Virus record (IMG/VR): IMGVR_UViG_3300020430_000017
Coordinates: 1-60,101 of that record
From: a virus
Reading direction: 5' to 3' (one strand)
DNA length: 60,101 bases
Shown one piece after another: positions 1-7,017 of the stretch. Each line of letters begins with the position of its first letter. Position 1 is the stretch's first letter. The position numbers were made by a program, and so were the translations under genes. Below the pieces are notes generated by a model that was given only the letters and a program-made list of their open reading frames with translations, did not search any database and was not told the DNA's origin.

Positions 1-388
1 CGAAGGAGCGAGCCGCCGCAAGTGCTGAATCACTATAACGCCCCTCGATCTTGGTAAGGATCTCAAGCTGACGCGGTGACAACCGGTGACCGTTGGCGTT
101 CTGACCTTGAACGCTCTCCACGAATCCGCGATCCCAAGAGTTAGCCGGTGTGCGCTCGATAAGAGCGGCACAGCGAGCCTCGATGGTGGCATCACCAGTC
201 GCACCAGAGGCATCAAGCTGCGCGATTCGCTCTTTAACAAGGAAGAAGTGGTGCTTTCGCCCACTGGTCATAGCCTTGCCGCCGCTCCAGTGACGGTGCA
301 GGCTCTCAATAAAATTACGGTCGCGACCAACAAGGCGCTTGTTGGCGAGAAGGGCGGCGAACTCGATTTTCCAGTTGGTGCGTGCCAT
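1..388 (-). CDS. Hypothetical phage protein, C-terminus outside window
   Basis: An open frame starts with ATG at 388 and runs off the left edge without a stop, giving at least 129 residues. It begins M-A-R-T-N-W-K-I-E and is rich in charged and helical residues. Near the visible end it has the stretch L-S-P-R-Q-L-E-I-L-T-K-I-E-G-R, a pattern I associate with uncharacterised phage proteins, though I cannot name a family. The start is supported by the promoter-like box at 431-460, 43 bp upstream, and a purine-rich GGAGATAAC just before the ATG. Its product and role are unknown. Confidence 0.75.
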   Translation of the reverse strand, partial: MARTNWKIEFAALLANKRLVGRDRNFIESLHRHWSGGKAMTSGRKHHFFLVKERIAQLDASGATGDATIEARCAALIERTPANSWDRGFVESVQGQNANGHRLSPRQLEILTKIEGRYSDSALAAARSF

Positions 389-430
389 GTAGTTATCTCC
401 TTGCCTCTCGGCTCTAACTCACTACATGAG

Positions 431-460
431 TTAGACGTATTTGGGACCGGCTTTATTCAA
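431..460 (-). promoter_or_regulatory. Phage-specific promoter box, copy 1
   Basis: On the minus strand this reads TTGAAT, a 19 bp spacer ending TACG, then TCTAAC, about 43 bp before the ATG at 388. It matches nine other boxes in the window in sequence, spacing and position. The A/T tract seen upstream of most copies is weak here. Confidence 0.7.
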
Positions 461-565
461 TGAAAGGTGAGAAAAGTTTAGAAAAGTGGAAGGCTCAACG
501 ACTGGCGCGAGGATCGTGAGAGAGAGAGAAAGACCAGCAGCACGCCAGCCGGAGCCTCAGAAAGT

Positions 566-805
566 TTATTGATCGTCGGGATTAGCCCACAGATCGTGAC
601 GCTGAACCTCTGTTAGCCGTCGCTCTGCCATAGTGCGGGTTAGACGCTGAATAACTCCAACGTCTGCCAGCTTGCGGTGAACCTCTACGACTGTCGGCAC
701 GTCCTCTTCGCACGCGATCTGATCCCAAATCGCCATCGCCTTTGTCTCTTCGCCCGAAGATAGAAGGTTAGTAATTTCTTGCACGAATGTATCTACGTTT
801 GACAT
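566..805 (-). CDS. Small hypothetical protein (79 aa)
   Basis: This acidic, helical 79-residue protein starts M-S-N-V-D-T-F-V-Q-E. An AAGGAA ribosome binding site lies a suitable distance before the ATG at 805. It follows the MoxR gene in the direction of transcription after 44 bp and probably shares its transcript, so it may work with the MoxR/VWA module. I recognise no domain. Confidence 0.65.
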   Translation of the reverse strand: MSNVDTFVQEITNLLSSGEETKAMAIWDQIACEEDVPTVVEVHRKLADVGVIQRLTRTMAERRLTEVQRHDLWANPDDQ

Positions 806-849
806 GGTGTGATTTCCTTAATGATTTCAACAGGTTGCCAGTGGCAGGC

Positions 850-1950
850 TTAGGAAGCCTGTCCACCGGAAAGAACCTCGACGATGAATGACGTGACGAG
901 TGTACCGTCCGTCGCAGTCGTCTGGTGCAGCTTGATGCAGTTCTCGACCTCGTTGCCCTCTGCACCGGCAACGGTCCACAGCTTCATGGCTACCTCGGAA
1001 GGCAGAGACACAAAGTAGTCCGCAAGGTTTTGGATCTGATCCTCAGACAGTGCAGCCTTGAAAACCTCCTTAGCCTCCATTTTCTCCACGAGAGCGGAGT
1101 GGTCATTGATACCCCAATCCTTAGTGCGGTCGATCTGACCGTCATCAAGAATGTTCTCGACAGTCACCTGAGCCTCGTAGGTCTTGATGAAGTCTTGAAG
1201 CGCAACGGCAGCCTCAAACCCGACGAACGCGGTCGCAAGGTTAAAGATTGTGCCAGCATCAGCCTTGACTGTCTCTGCTTCCAACAGGTTAGCAGCGGTC
1301 AAGCACTCGTTGAGGCGATCCCAAGAGCGGCGAGAAGGGTAAACCTTGTTAGGCTCAAACTCACCGGAGTGCTCAAGGTGGTTACGGTTAGTGTTGATGA
1401 AGTCCCAAACAAGACCATCAACGTTGTCCTTTGCCCAAGTCAGCCAGTCCTCACAGGTAGGCTCAACGTCGAACACGGTCCAACGGTCAAGCTCTGCCGG
1501 GTCCATTTCGCCGACTTGGTACTGAGCGCCATGCTCACCACCGTTGACGGCAGCGAAGATCAGAGTCTCAGGGTGAAGGGTCCAGCCTGCAATCTTGCGG
1601 CTATCGGTAAGCTCAAAGATACCTTGACGGACCTCCATAGTCGCGCGGTCAACCTCGTCCAAGAACAGGACACAAGGCTCAGTGCAGGCTTGAATAAGCC
1701 AGCTAAACGGACGGAACTGAGAAGCGCCAACACCGTTGACCTCGATCAGTTCTGGGGCTGGCATACCGAGAAGATCACCCTCGGTCATTTGTGAAGCGCG
1801 GCGCTCCACCACAGGCAGACCAGCAGCAGCAGCGTACTGGTACACAACCTGCGACTTGCCAACGCCGTGACGACCGCGCAGAAGCACAGGCTTGCGAACG
1901 CGGGCAACGTGGGGGATAACAGCGGAAAAGGTCTTGAAGTCTACAGCCAT
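850..1950 (-). CDS. MoxR-family AAA+ ATPase
   Basis: This 366-residue protein has a Walker A motif G-R-H-G-V-G-K-S at residues 26-33 and a Walker B motif V-L-F-L-D-E-V-D at about 94-101. Sensor-like segments follow, including P-E-T-L-I-F-A-A-V-N-G near 145. This is the arrangement of MoxR-type AAA+ ATPases, which act as chaperones or remodelling motors and usually partner a VWA-domain protein. Such a VWA protein is encoded just upstream at 2753-3958, with two small genes between, so I infer they form one machine. The gene starts 79 bp downstream of a phage promoter box at 2029-2058. The target of the module is unknown. Confidence 0.88.
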   Translation of the reverse strand: MAVDFKTFSAVIPHVARVRKPVLLRGRHGVGKSQVVYQYAAAAGLPVVERRASQMTEGDLLGMPAPELIEVNGVGASQFRPFSWLIQACTEPCVLFLDEVDRATMEVRQGIFELTDSRKIAGWTLHPETLIFAAVNGGEHGAQYQVGEMDPAELDRWTVFDVEPTCEDWLTWAKDNVDGLVWDFINTNRNHLEHSGEFEPNKVYPSRRSWDRLNECLTAANLLEAETVKADAGTIFNLATAFVGFEAAVALQDFIKTYEAQVTVENILDDGQIDRTKDWGINDHSALVEKMEAKEVFKAALSEDQIQNLADYFVSLPSEVAMKLWTVAGAEGNEVENCIKLHQTTATDGTLVTSFIVEVLSGGQAS

Positions 1951-2028
1951 TTTATTCTCTCTCTCAATGGTTGAAGGGTTGAAGGGCGGAATGCCCGGTA
2001 GTTGAATCTCTCTAACTAACTACATTAG

Positions 2029-2058
2029 TTAGACGTAAAAGGAGGGTGTTTTATTCAA
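2029..2058 (-). promoter_or_regulatory. Phage-specific promoter box, copy 2
   Basis: Minus strand TTGAAT, 19 bp, TCTAAC upstream of the MoxR gene. Immediately upstream lies an A-tract/GATC/T-tract (about 2066-2088) that overlaps the stop codon of the preceding gene and may act as terminator or UP element. The leader of about 79 nt is longer than at the other copies. Confidence 0.75.
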
Positions 2059-2086
2059 AGAAAATCGAAAAAAGTTGATCTTTTTT

Positions 2087-2428
2087 TCAAATAAACATCG
2101 GAATCTGAAGGTTAATAACGTCAGCGAATGGTTCGGTCTTGTCGTCGCCCCAGTCGCAGACATAGGCGAATTCATCCCAATTGAAGATCTTGTCAATCAT
2201 CGTGCATGCAGCGCGACCGGCTTCAGTGATGAACCAGCGGTCAATCCAGCCGCCCTCAGTCATGCACCGTTGGCGCTCCAGAAGCCCAGCGAGCACAAGC
2301 GTATCAATGTCGTTACGCATTGGTCCTCCGAGCAGCGACCAGTCAAAGTCGCGTGAGGCAACCGCTTCAAGGGTTGACCACTCATCGAGGGTGAGGCGAA
2401 GGCTACGAAGGTCGGAGACTGAAAACAT
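2087..2428 (-). CDS. Small winged-helix-like protein
   Basis: A 113-residue protein whose middle reads like a winged helix: a helix with L-D-E-W-S-T-L-E-A-V, then R-N-D-I-D-T-L-V-L-A-G-L-L-E-R and a wing-like W-F-I-T-E-A-G-R-A-A. That last pattern is common in small MarR- or PadR-like DNA-binding proteins. An AAGGAA site precedes the ATG. It lies between the MoxR and VWA genes and could regulate that unit, or be one of its parts. The family call is by pattern only. Confidence 0.6.
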   Translation of the reverse strand: MFSVSDLRSLRLTLDEWSTLEAVASRDFDWSLLGGPMRNDIDTLVLAGLLERQRCMTEGGWIDRWFITEAGRAACTMIDKIFNWDEFAYVCDWGDDKTEPFADVINLQIPMFI

Positions 2429-2520
2429 GATGTGTTCCTTTGACTTACTCTATGATTATACAGGAAGTAGAAAATAAATGTGGACAAAATATGTCCGGTT
2501 TGGGTGGACTCGCCGAAAAC

Positions 2521-2739
2521 CTACCAATTAACTGGATCATTCCCACATAGGGTTTCTGATATAGTGGCAGTTGATGTGCCCTTCATCATGCGCTCGTTGC
2601 GCGTTTGCTGTTCTTCTTCAAAAGCAAGGATCTTCCTTGCATCCTCGATGGTGCCGTGGTCGGGGCAAGCTGGACCGGCAGCTAGTTCGCAAAGGTCTTT
2701 AATGATTGCCAGCAGATCGGCACGGGATTGACGCTTCAT
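2521..2739 (-). CDS. Small hypothetical protein (72 aa)
   Basis: I choose the ATG at 2739 rather than a TTG or ATG further upstream because GGAG lies 8-10 bases before it (GGAGATTATTAAAC-ATG) and because this avoids overlap with the VWA gene ending at 2753. The product is a helical protein starting M-K-R-Q-S-R-A-D-L-L with no recognisable domain. It follows the VWA gene directly. Confidence 0.6.
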   Translation of the reverse strand: MKRQSRADLLAIIKDLCELAAGPACPDHGTIEDARKILAFEEEQQTRNERMMKGTSTATISETLCGNDPVNW

Positions 2740-2752
2740 GTTTAATAATCTC

Positions 2753-3958
2753 CTATTCATCGATGGCGATGATGCGTTCGTTGGTTTGAAAGTATGGGCG
2801 CTGAGCGTAGTACGTGGTAGTCATCCACATACGCTGAGCGTTGCAGTTCTTAGGCTTTGGAGCCATCAGGTCCGTAAGGACGATCATGCCGTCGAAACCG
2901 TTGGCGTTGCAGTGGTCAGTCGGCGGGTCGAAGTTAGTACCTCCGCATGCAACGCGCTCCCACTTACGACGCTCGCCCTTCTTCCAAGTGTAAACCTTGT
3001 CGGCGATTACCTCATCATCGAACGGCACGACAGTAAACTCGGCAAGTGCAGCCAGCTTGTCCAACTCAGAGTAGAAGGCGGCAAGCATCGAATCGGACAC
3101 GGAGCCAGACTGGTCGATGTAGATGCCGATGCGGGCAACACGGTTGACCTTCTTACCCGGATGGATGTAGCGGTAACGCTTGTTCAGGCGCTTGACGGTC
3201 GAGGACCGGTTAGACCGCTGAGTGGTCTTTACAAAGTAGCGCAGCACCTTCTTCCAATCGACCTTTGGCGTGATGCGCTCCATGATCTCCTGACGGGTCT
3301 GGCGACTAACGGAGCCCCATGAGTTAGCGCGTGCGGCTTCCTCGGCTGCTTTCTTGACTGCCTCTTTAAGACGCTCTTTGGCGATCTCATTCATGGTGTT
3401 GTCGCCTTGACCCTCTTCCCATCCAGAGTGATCGTCAAAGCTATCGCCGAAGTCGCGACCACCAGAAGAACCGTCACCGTCGCCGGACTCGCCGTTACCT
3501 TCGCCCTCTTCGCCTTCGCCTTCGTCCTTGTTCTGCTCATCCTTCAACTTGTTGAAGTACCACTCAGCAGACTTGCCAAGGGGCATATCCTCAAATGGAC
3601 CCTCACCGGGCAGACAGCACATGTCGGGCAACTCGCCCTGAAGGTGGGAGTTGATAGCGAGGTCAGTCGCGACGTTCCACAGCTTAGACATACCAGCTTC
3701 GGGAAGGCGACCAGTCACATGCTCAAAGACAAGGTGGTAAAATTCGTGTTTGAGAACACCCAATTTCTGCTTGTCGGTCAGACCCTCAAAGAACTCAGGA
3801 TTATAAAGCATAACGAACGTACCGCGATCCTTGTCCACCTTGACGCCAGCAGTCGGGATAGCGGTCGTAGCTCGCTTGTCGATGCGACGTGAAAGGGCGG
3901 CAAAGAATGGCTCATCCATCAGGAGTCGCGCAGTGTGCATGTTAAGGTTGAAGGACAT
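2753..3958 (-). CDS. DUF2201-like metallopeptidase/VWA protein
   Basis: A 401-residue protein with two parts. The N-terminal part carries H-E-F-Y-H at residues 71-75, a zincin HExxH motif, as in the putative metallopeptidase domain of the DUF2201 family. A low-complexity acidic, Gly-rich linker covers about 143-190. The C-terminal part is a von Willebrand A-like domain with the MIDAS motif D-Q-S-G-S at 282-286, a T in the C-G-G-T-N loop and a later D in V-L-T-D-L. In bacteria such proteins are encoded with MoxR ATPases, and here the MoxR gene follows after two small genes. It has its own phage promoter box 29 bp upstream. I infer a phage-encoded MoxR/VWA remodelling system; whether the peptidase site is active is unknown. 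Confidence 0.85.
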   Translation of the reverse strand: MSFNLNMHTARLLMDEPFFAALSRRIDKRATTAIPTAGVKVDKDRGTFVMLYNPEFFEGLTDKQKLGVLKHEFYHLVFEHVTGRLPEAGMSKLWNVATDLAINSHLQGELPDMCCLPGEGPFEDMPLGKSAEWYFNKLKDEQNKDEGEGEEGEGNGESGDGDGSSGGRDFGDSFDDHSGWEEGQGDNTMNEIAKERLKEAVKKAAEEAARANSWGSVSRQTRQEIMERITPKVDWKKVLRYFVKTTQRSNRSSTVKRLNKRYRYIHPGKKVNRVARIGIYIDQSGSVSDSMLAAFYSELDKLAALAEFTVVPFDDEVIADKVYTWKKGERRKWERVACGGTNFDPPTDHCNANGFDGMIVLTDLMAPKPKNCNAQRMWMTTTYYAQRPYFQTNERIIAIDE

Positions 3959-3986
3959 AGTTCTCTCTCTCTGTTTGGTACATCTA

Positions 3987-4016
3987 TTAGACGTACTAGC
4001 AGGGTCTTTTATTCAA
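3987..4016 (-). promoter_or_regulatory. Phage-specific promoter box, copy 3
   Basis: Minus strand TTGAAT, 19 bp ending TACG, TCTAAT, 29 bp before the ATG of the VWA gene. Two GATC sites sit in the A/T tract just upstream (about 4020-4046). The TCTAAT distance to the start codon matches several other copies. Confidence 0.8.
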
Positions 4017-4084
4017 AGAAAATCGATCTTTTTTGATCTTTTTTCAGATTTCTTAAATAACTAGGTTCAAAGCCGACAATGGAC

Positions 4085-4822
4085 CTACAGGTCATAGTCG
4101 AGCCAGAAGTGACTGCGGCTCTCGCCCTTCTCAAAGGCGTTGGCGACAAGCGAATCGGGCGGGTTCTTCCAGTCTGGACACTGTTCGACCCACTCTTCGT
4201 CAATCTGTGCTGCCATTTGCTCTGGCGTCAGCTTGCCAACGACCTCGATAGTCATAGCGTAGGTGCTCGTTTGCGCCTCGCGATGAGCAGGACTGTTGAT
4301 TGCAACACTGTGCTTGCGACCAACGCCGCTGATGGGGCGCAACGTCACCTTATAGTTAGGCTGGCGCTTGTGCGTAGACTGTAGATCAAGAGCCTCGACC
4401 ATCATCAGAGTGGATTGAGTGGAATAGCCATACTCCTTGTACTTGACCATGGCACCGATGCCGATGCCGTCTGTCAGCGCCCAATCGCGAACCTCTTGGC
4501 GAGTCTCGCGGGTCATGACCGCATAACGCTCTATGTCTTTCTTGAGGACCGGGCAAGTACGTCGATTGTGACCGTGATCCTTGCAGTAAGAGCACACGCG
4601 CCCGCGACTCTCATCGCGACGACCGCTCTTTTCGCCAGTCTCAGGGTTCACACCCGTCATCTTCGCGATCTGGCGTGCATAGTATTCGGTGTAACGTCCT
4701 TCGCCTTCTTTTTCTTTCTCAAGATTCCGTTGAATGCGTGCTAGACGCTCAGGACACGTACGCTTATTGTGACCGTACTCAAAGCAATAGCTGCAGCGAA
4801 CTCTACCGTTGTAATTACCCAT
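4085..4822 (-). CDS. Double zinc-knuckle protein with SH3-like tail
   Basis: This 245-residue protein has two CCHC zinc knuckles with the spacing Cx2Cx4Hx4C: C10, C13, H18, C23 and C77, C80, H85, C90. Zinc knuckles of this type bind single-stranded nucleic acid, often RNA. After the second knuckle comes G-I-G-A-M-V-K-Y at about 120, which resembles the start of the many M-K-V-G-D-L-V-R proteins of this region, suggesting a fused SH3-like barrel. A paralogue with the same layout lies at 14390-15058. It has its own phage promoter box 31 bp upstream. A role in host or phage RNA handling is inference. Confidence 0.8.
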   Translation of the reverse strand: MGNYNGRVRCSYCFEYGHNKRTCPERLARIQRNLEKEKEGEGRYTEYYARQIAKMTGVNPETGEKSGRRDESRGRVCSYCKDHGHNRRTCPVLKKDIERYAVMTRETRQEVRDWALTDGIGIGAMVKYKEYGYSTQSTLMMVEALDLQSTHKRQPNYKVTLRPISGVGRKHSVAINSPAHREAQTSTYAMTIEVVGKLTPEQMAAQIDEEWVEQCPDWKNPPDSLVANAFEKGESRSHFWLDYDL

Positions 4823-4852
4823 GATTTACCTCTCTCTTTGTTGGTACATGTA

Positions 4853-4882
4853 TTAGACGAATGAGGGGAGTGGTTTATTCAA
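4853..4882 (-). promoter_or_regulatory. Phage-specific promoter box, copy 4
   Basis: Minus strand TTGAAT, 19 bp ending TTCG, TCTAAT, 31 bp before the ATG at 4822. The upstream tract (about 4886-4912) again holds two GATC sites between A- and T-runs. Confidence 0.8.
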
Positions 4883-4959
4883 AGAAAAGTGATCTTTTTT
4901 GATCTTTTTTTTGAACCTCTCCCCCACTGACTCTTCGATCATACCACACTTTAATAATC

Positions 4960-5238
4960 TTACCGGACAGAAAATGTCCGACCTGCAAGCTCTCCCGAAA
5001 AGGCAGGTTCAACCTCGATTTCATCGAGGGGCAACCAGCCAGTCCAGTGTTCACGTCCGCCCTTGCCATTGCTGGAGTGGCGCGTTTGCGATACCAGCAG
5101 AAGCGCGGCACGTCCGTCCATGCACCATACTGAGTTCTTTGCCATGGCTACCTTGAACAACGGTCCATGCTCACGGATGCGGTTCTTCGTGCGGCTGCAC
5201 GCTTTCTGGTTCCACGTTACTTTAATAAAATCAGCCAC
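4960..5238 (-). CDS. Small hypothetical protein (92 aa)
   Basis: A 92-residue basic protein with a GTG start at 5238, supported by GGAGGT five bases upstream. It overlaps the end of the previous gene by 8 bp. The N-terminus M-A-D-F-I-K-V-T-W and the central L-F-K-V-A-M-A-K-N-S-V-W-C-M-D-G look like beta strands, and W-T-G-W-L-P-L-D-E-I-E-V resembles the closing strand of the barrel proteins nearby. Membership of that family is possible but not clear. The last codons contain a small GGACA/TGTCC hairpin. Confidence 0.65.
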   Translation of the reverse strand: MADFIKVTWNQKACSRTKNRIREHGPLFKVAMAKNSVWCMDGRAALLLVSQTRHSSNGKGGREHWTGWLPLDEIEVEPAFSGELAGRTFSVR

Positions 5239-5470
5239 TTATGACCTCCATATCTCTTGGTAAATATCTTCGTTGCCATTCGCCCCGATGGATGCCGAGG
5301 AATTGAACCGTGAAAATCTCAGGTGGATACATCGGCATACCCTCTGAGGTTACGTGCCCTTGCATCACATAGTCACCGCGAGGTTTACCGACTTTAATAA
5401 TCAGACCCACCGCGCCAACTGGCACGCCGATGGATGCGCGTGTGATCTTTACTAAATTACCGACTTGCAT
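5231..5470 (-). CDS. SH3-like small protein (MQVGNLVK type)
   Basis: One of the expanded family of small beta-barrel-like proteins. It starts M-Q-V-G-N-L-V-K-I, where the G-(D/N)-L-V signature is typical of KOW/SH3-like first strands, and ends R-D-M-E-V-I-S-G, matching the L-x-V-I-S endings of its relatives. I chose the ATG at 5470, with GAGGTGG upstream, over a start 33 bp earlier. It overlaps the 34-residue peptide gene before it and the next gene after it. The function is unknown. Confidence 0.75.
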   Translation of the reverse strand: MQVGNLVKITRASIGVPVGAVGLIIKVGKPRGDYVMQGHVTSEGMPMYPPEIFTVQFLGIHRGEWQRRYLPRDMEVISG

Positions 5471-5561
5471 CAGCCACCTCGCCAGCAGTCTCAAGTGCAG
5501 CACCGATAAACAGGAACGGCATCGACATAACGATCAGAGTCTCAATCATGGTGATAATCAT
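5457..5561 (-). CDS. Mini membrane peptide (34 aa)
   Basis: This very short frame starts at an ATG that overlaps the stop of the preceding 25-residue peptide (ATGA). It encodes a hydrophobic helix with M-S-M-P-F-L-F-I-G-A-A-L followed by an acidic tail. It ends inside the start region of the SH3-like gene at 5470. The overlap on both sides and the hydrophobic composition suggest a real small membrane protein; no family is recognised. Confidence 0.5.
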   Translation of the reverse strand: MIITMIETLIVMSMPFLFIGAALETAGEVADASR

Positions 5562-5635
5562 GCAGACACCATCAGCAGAAGAAACGAAACGATACTAATC
5601 GACATAGGAATCAGGAATGGAATTGCTTCAAGCAT
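5558..5635 (-). CDS. Mini membrane peptide (25 aa)
   Basis: This is the first gene after the promoter box at 5664-5693. It has GAGAGAGG upstream of the ATG and encodes 25 residues that are almost entirely hydrophobic (M-L-E-A-I-P-F-L-I-P-M-S). The reading frame closes with TGA inside the next start codon. It could be a single-pass membrane peptide or a translated leader. Short length limits confidence. Confidence 0.5.
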   Translation of the reverse strand: MLEAIPFLIPMSISIVSFLLLMVSA

Positions 5636-5663
5636 ATGAACCTCTCTCTTTGTTGCTCATTTA

Positions 5664-5693
5664 TTAGACGTATGAGCGCATGGGTTTATTCAA
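5664..5693 (-). promoter_or_regulatory. Phage-specific promoter box, copy 5
   Basis: Minus strand TTGAAT, 19 bp ending TACG, TCTAAT, 29 bp before the ATG at 5635. The upstream A-run, TTGATC, T-run overlaps the stop codon of the gene ending at 5711. Confidence 0.8.
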
Positions 5694-5710
5694 AGAAAAG
5701 CGAAAAAAGA

Positions 5711-5911
5711 TCAACTTTTTTTAACGCTTGAAATCACTTTAATATCTTGTCGGCGAGCGGGCGAAACCACATTCTGACCCAGCGCGCCGAACCACAGCAC
5801 GTCTATGCCTGCATACCCATGGTTAAAGAAGCCGACCACGATACCGAGAACGGGTGGATCGGTCGGTGTCCACAGGACGAGATCCCCGACGCTGATAGGC
5901 TCGTTGCTCAT
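5711..5911 (-). CDS. SH3-like small protein (VGDLVLW type)
   Basis: I take the ATG at 5911, giving a 66-residue protein with I-S-V-G-D-L-V-L-W near the N-terminus, the family signature, and a D-I-K-V-I-S-S ending. The frame is open for another 111 bp upstream but that part lies over a different membrane-protein gene. Its stop codon forms part of the A/T tract upstream of the next promoter box. The function is unknown. Confidence 0.75.
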   Translation of the reverse strand: MSNEPISVGDLVLWTPTDPPVLGIVVGFFNHGYAGIDVLWFGALGQNVVSPARRQDIKVISSVKKS

Positions 5912-6029
5912 GTTTAATAAGTAGTCCATTCCAGTGCTTCCACGGGAAAACAGCCAACGCAACAACACAAAGCAGTGGCACAAGCCACAGCCCACTATCC
6001 AACAATGCAATCTGCCAATCACTCAACAT
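5823..6029 (-). CDS. Small single-pass membrane protein (68 aa)
   Basis: It begins with ATG at 6029, with GAGGTGG six bases upstream, and overlaps the end of the previous SH3-like gene. Residues about 12-30 (L-W-L-V-P-L-L-C-V-V-A-L-A-V) form a clear transmembrane helix, followed by a basic Arg-rich tail. The last 29 codons overlap the next gene in another frame, which lowers confidence in the C-terminus. It fits the pattern of tiny membrane proteins placed between the barrel genes. Confidence 0.45.
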   Translation of the reverse strand: MLSDWQIALLDSGLWLVPLLCVVALAVFPWKHWNGLLIKHEQRAYQRRGSRPVDTDRSTRSRYRGRLL

Positions 6030-6210
6030 TATCAACCACCTCTATCAAGTTTGTTTGAATCGGGCTTACCCGACCACCGAACCATGCGACCATCGCACAA
6101 GTATACGGGTTTGTGTCTTTGTCAAAGGTACGCATACCAAGGAACACACCGCGAGAGTTATTGAACGATGGGTGTGCGTTCTTGTTTCTTACTACATCAC
6201 CGACTTTCAC
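6019..6210 (-). CDS. SH3-like small protein (MKVGDVVR type)
   Basis: A 63-residue protein starting M-K-V-G-D-V-V-R-N, the family signature, with a strand-rich middle (G-V-F-L-G-M-R-T-F) and the closing N-L-I-E-V-V-D. It overlaps the upstream gene by 14 bp and the downstream membrane-protein gene by 11 bp, as in a tightly coupled operon. Confidence 0.75.
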   Translation of the reverse strand: MKVGDVVRNKNAHPSFNNSRGVFLGMRTFDKDTNPYTCAMVAWFGGRVSPIQTNLIEVVDNVE

Positions 6211-6376
6211 TGATAACTCTCAATTGTGAATGATGACCAGAATCAAGCTCCAGAGTATCCATCCAGCGAATGATCGGGTACTTGTTGCCACAGCCCTCGT
6301 ATACTTCTTTGAAGCCAAGCACAACAGCCATTGCGCGCGGGTTTCTTGCTGATCGAACCAAATCACCGACTTTCAT
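6197..6376 (-). CDS. SH3-like small protein (MKVGDLVR type)
   Basis: A 59-residue protein from the ATG at 6376, chosen because GGAG lies eight bases upstream; a TTG two codons earlier is possible. The signature is M-K-V-G-D-L-V-R-S-A-R-N, with strands A-M-A-V-V-L-G-F-K and ending L-R-V-I-S-E. The compact, all-beta pattern fits a single SH3-like or KOW-like barrel. Confidence 0.78.
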   Translation of the reverse strand: MKVGDLVRSARNPRAMAVVLGFKEVYEGCGNKYPIIRWMDTLELDSGHHSQLRVISESR

Positions 6377-6378
6377 GA

Positions 6379-6729
6379 TCAATACTCCACCGAACGAGTG
6401 ACGTAAATATGGTCAAAGCCCCAGCCCCGAACCTCGTTGTCATCCAGTTCTTCGCCAGTGCGAACGAACCGATAATGATCTTCCATGTCCTCAGCATCGC
6501 AATCGTTCATGAATTCCTCAAGGGCTGCAACCTCTTTGAAAGTATCGTACCACTTGATGTGATCCCAATGAAAGAGGACAGCGCCGTCATCGTAGTTGTC
6601 GATGCGCTTGTCAGCTTCCGAATAGCACAATTTGCGCGCCATTTCACAAGTAGCGAGCGCATTGAGAAACAACGGCAACGCCTCTTTGCCGACAACCAAG
6701 ACAACTTCCGAACGATAACCCACGTACAC
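6379..6729 (-). CDS. Conserved phage hypothetical protein (116 aa)
   Basis: It starts M-Y-V-G-Y-R-S-E-V-V-L-V-V and ends with D-D-N-E-V-R-G-W-G-F-D. I recognise this kind of layout (Y-R-S-E-V at the start, F-V-R-x-G-E-x-x-D-D-x-E near the end) from uncharacterised proteins in many phages, but no function is known to me. It is the first gene after its own promoter box and ends just where the next start codon begins. Confidence 0.75.
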   Translation of the reverse strand: MYVGYRSEVVLVVGKEALPLFLNALATCEMARKLCYSEADKRIDNYDDGAVLFHWDHIKWYDTFKEVAALEEFMNDCDAEDMEDHYRFVRTGEELDDNEVRGWGFDHIYVTRSVEY

Positions 6730-6754
6730 CTCTCTCTTTTCGTTGGTACATCTA

Positions 6755-6784
6755 TTAGACGTATGACGTTCAGGGTTTATTCAA
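6755..6784 (-). promoter_or_regulatory. Phage-specific promoter box, copy 6
   Basis: Minus strand TTGAAT, 19 bp ending TACG, TCTAAT, 26 bp before the ATG at 6729. The A-run/TTGATC/T-run just upstream contains the stop codon of the preceding gene. Confidence 0.8.
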
Positions 6785-6801
6785 AGAAAATTAAAAAAAG
6801 A

Positions 6802-7017
6802 TCAACTTTCTTTAGGTCCAGACAAGAATTCTACATCGTTACAAGCGACTGAGAAGATGTCACCATACCGTGGACCAGTGGTAACGACTACGGAAATCGC
6901 CTCCAAGCCATACACAAGATAATGATCGCGAACCAAAGCCAAGGCACCGAACAGGCTGTCACCTACATGATTCGGTCTGCCTCCAAAGGTTAATCTTACT
7001 AAGCTACCCGGATGCAC
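6802..7017 (-). CDS. SH3-like small protein (MHPGSLVR type)
   Basis: A 71-residue member of the barrel family starting M-H-P-G-S-L-V-R-L. Later strands include L-F-G-A-L-A-L-V-R-D and the closing D-V-E-F-L-S-G. It overlaps the previous gene by 14 bp and ends in the A/T tract before the promoter at 6755-6784. Confidence 0.72.
   Translation of the reverse strand: MHPGSLVRLTFGGRPNHVGDSLFGALALVRDHYLVYGLEAISVVVTTGPRYGDIFSVACNDVEFLSGPKES

Noticed and set aside
389-565. Possible small gene in the 177 bp gap
   Set aside because: Apart from the promoter box no minus-strand frame with a ribosome binding site was found; the plus-strand frame across 86-463 is a shadow of the partial gene.
925-1794. Long plus-strand frame of 289 codons
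   Set aside because: It lies fully inside the MoxR ATPase gene on the other strand, which has clear Walker motifs; the frame has no recognisable domain and is a codon-bias shadow.
2482-2496. GGACA/TGTCC hairpin, with a relative at 4964-4980
   Set aside because: The stems are 5-6 bp and lack a good T-run; one overlaps codons. They could be weak terminators but are too small to annotate.
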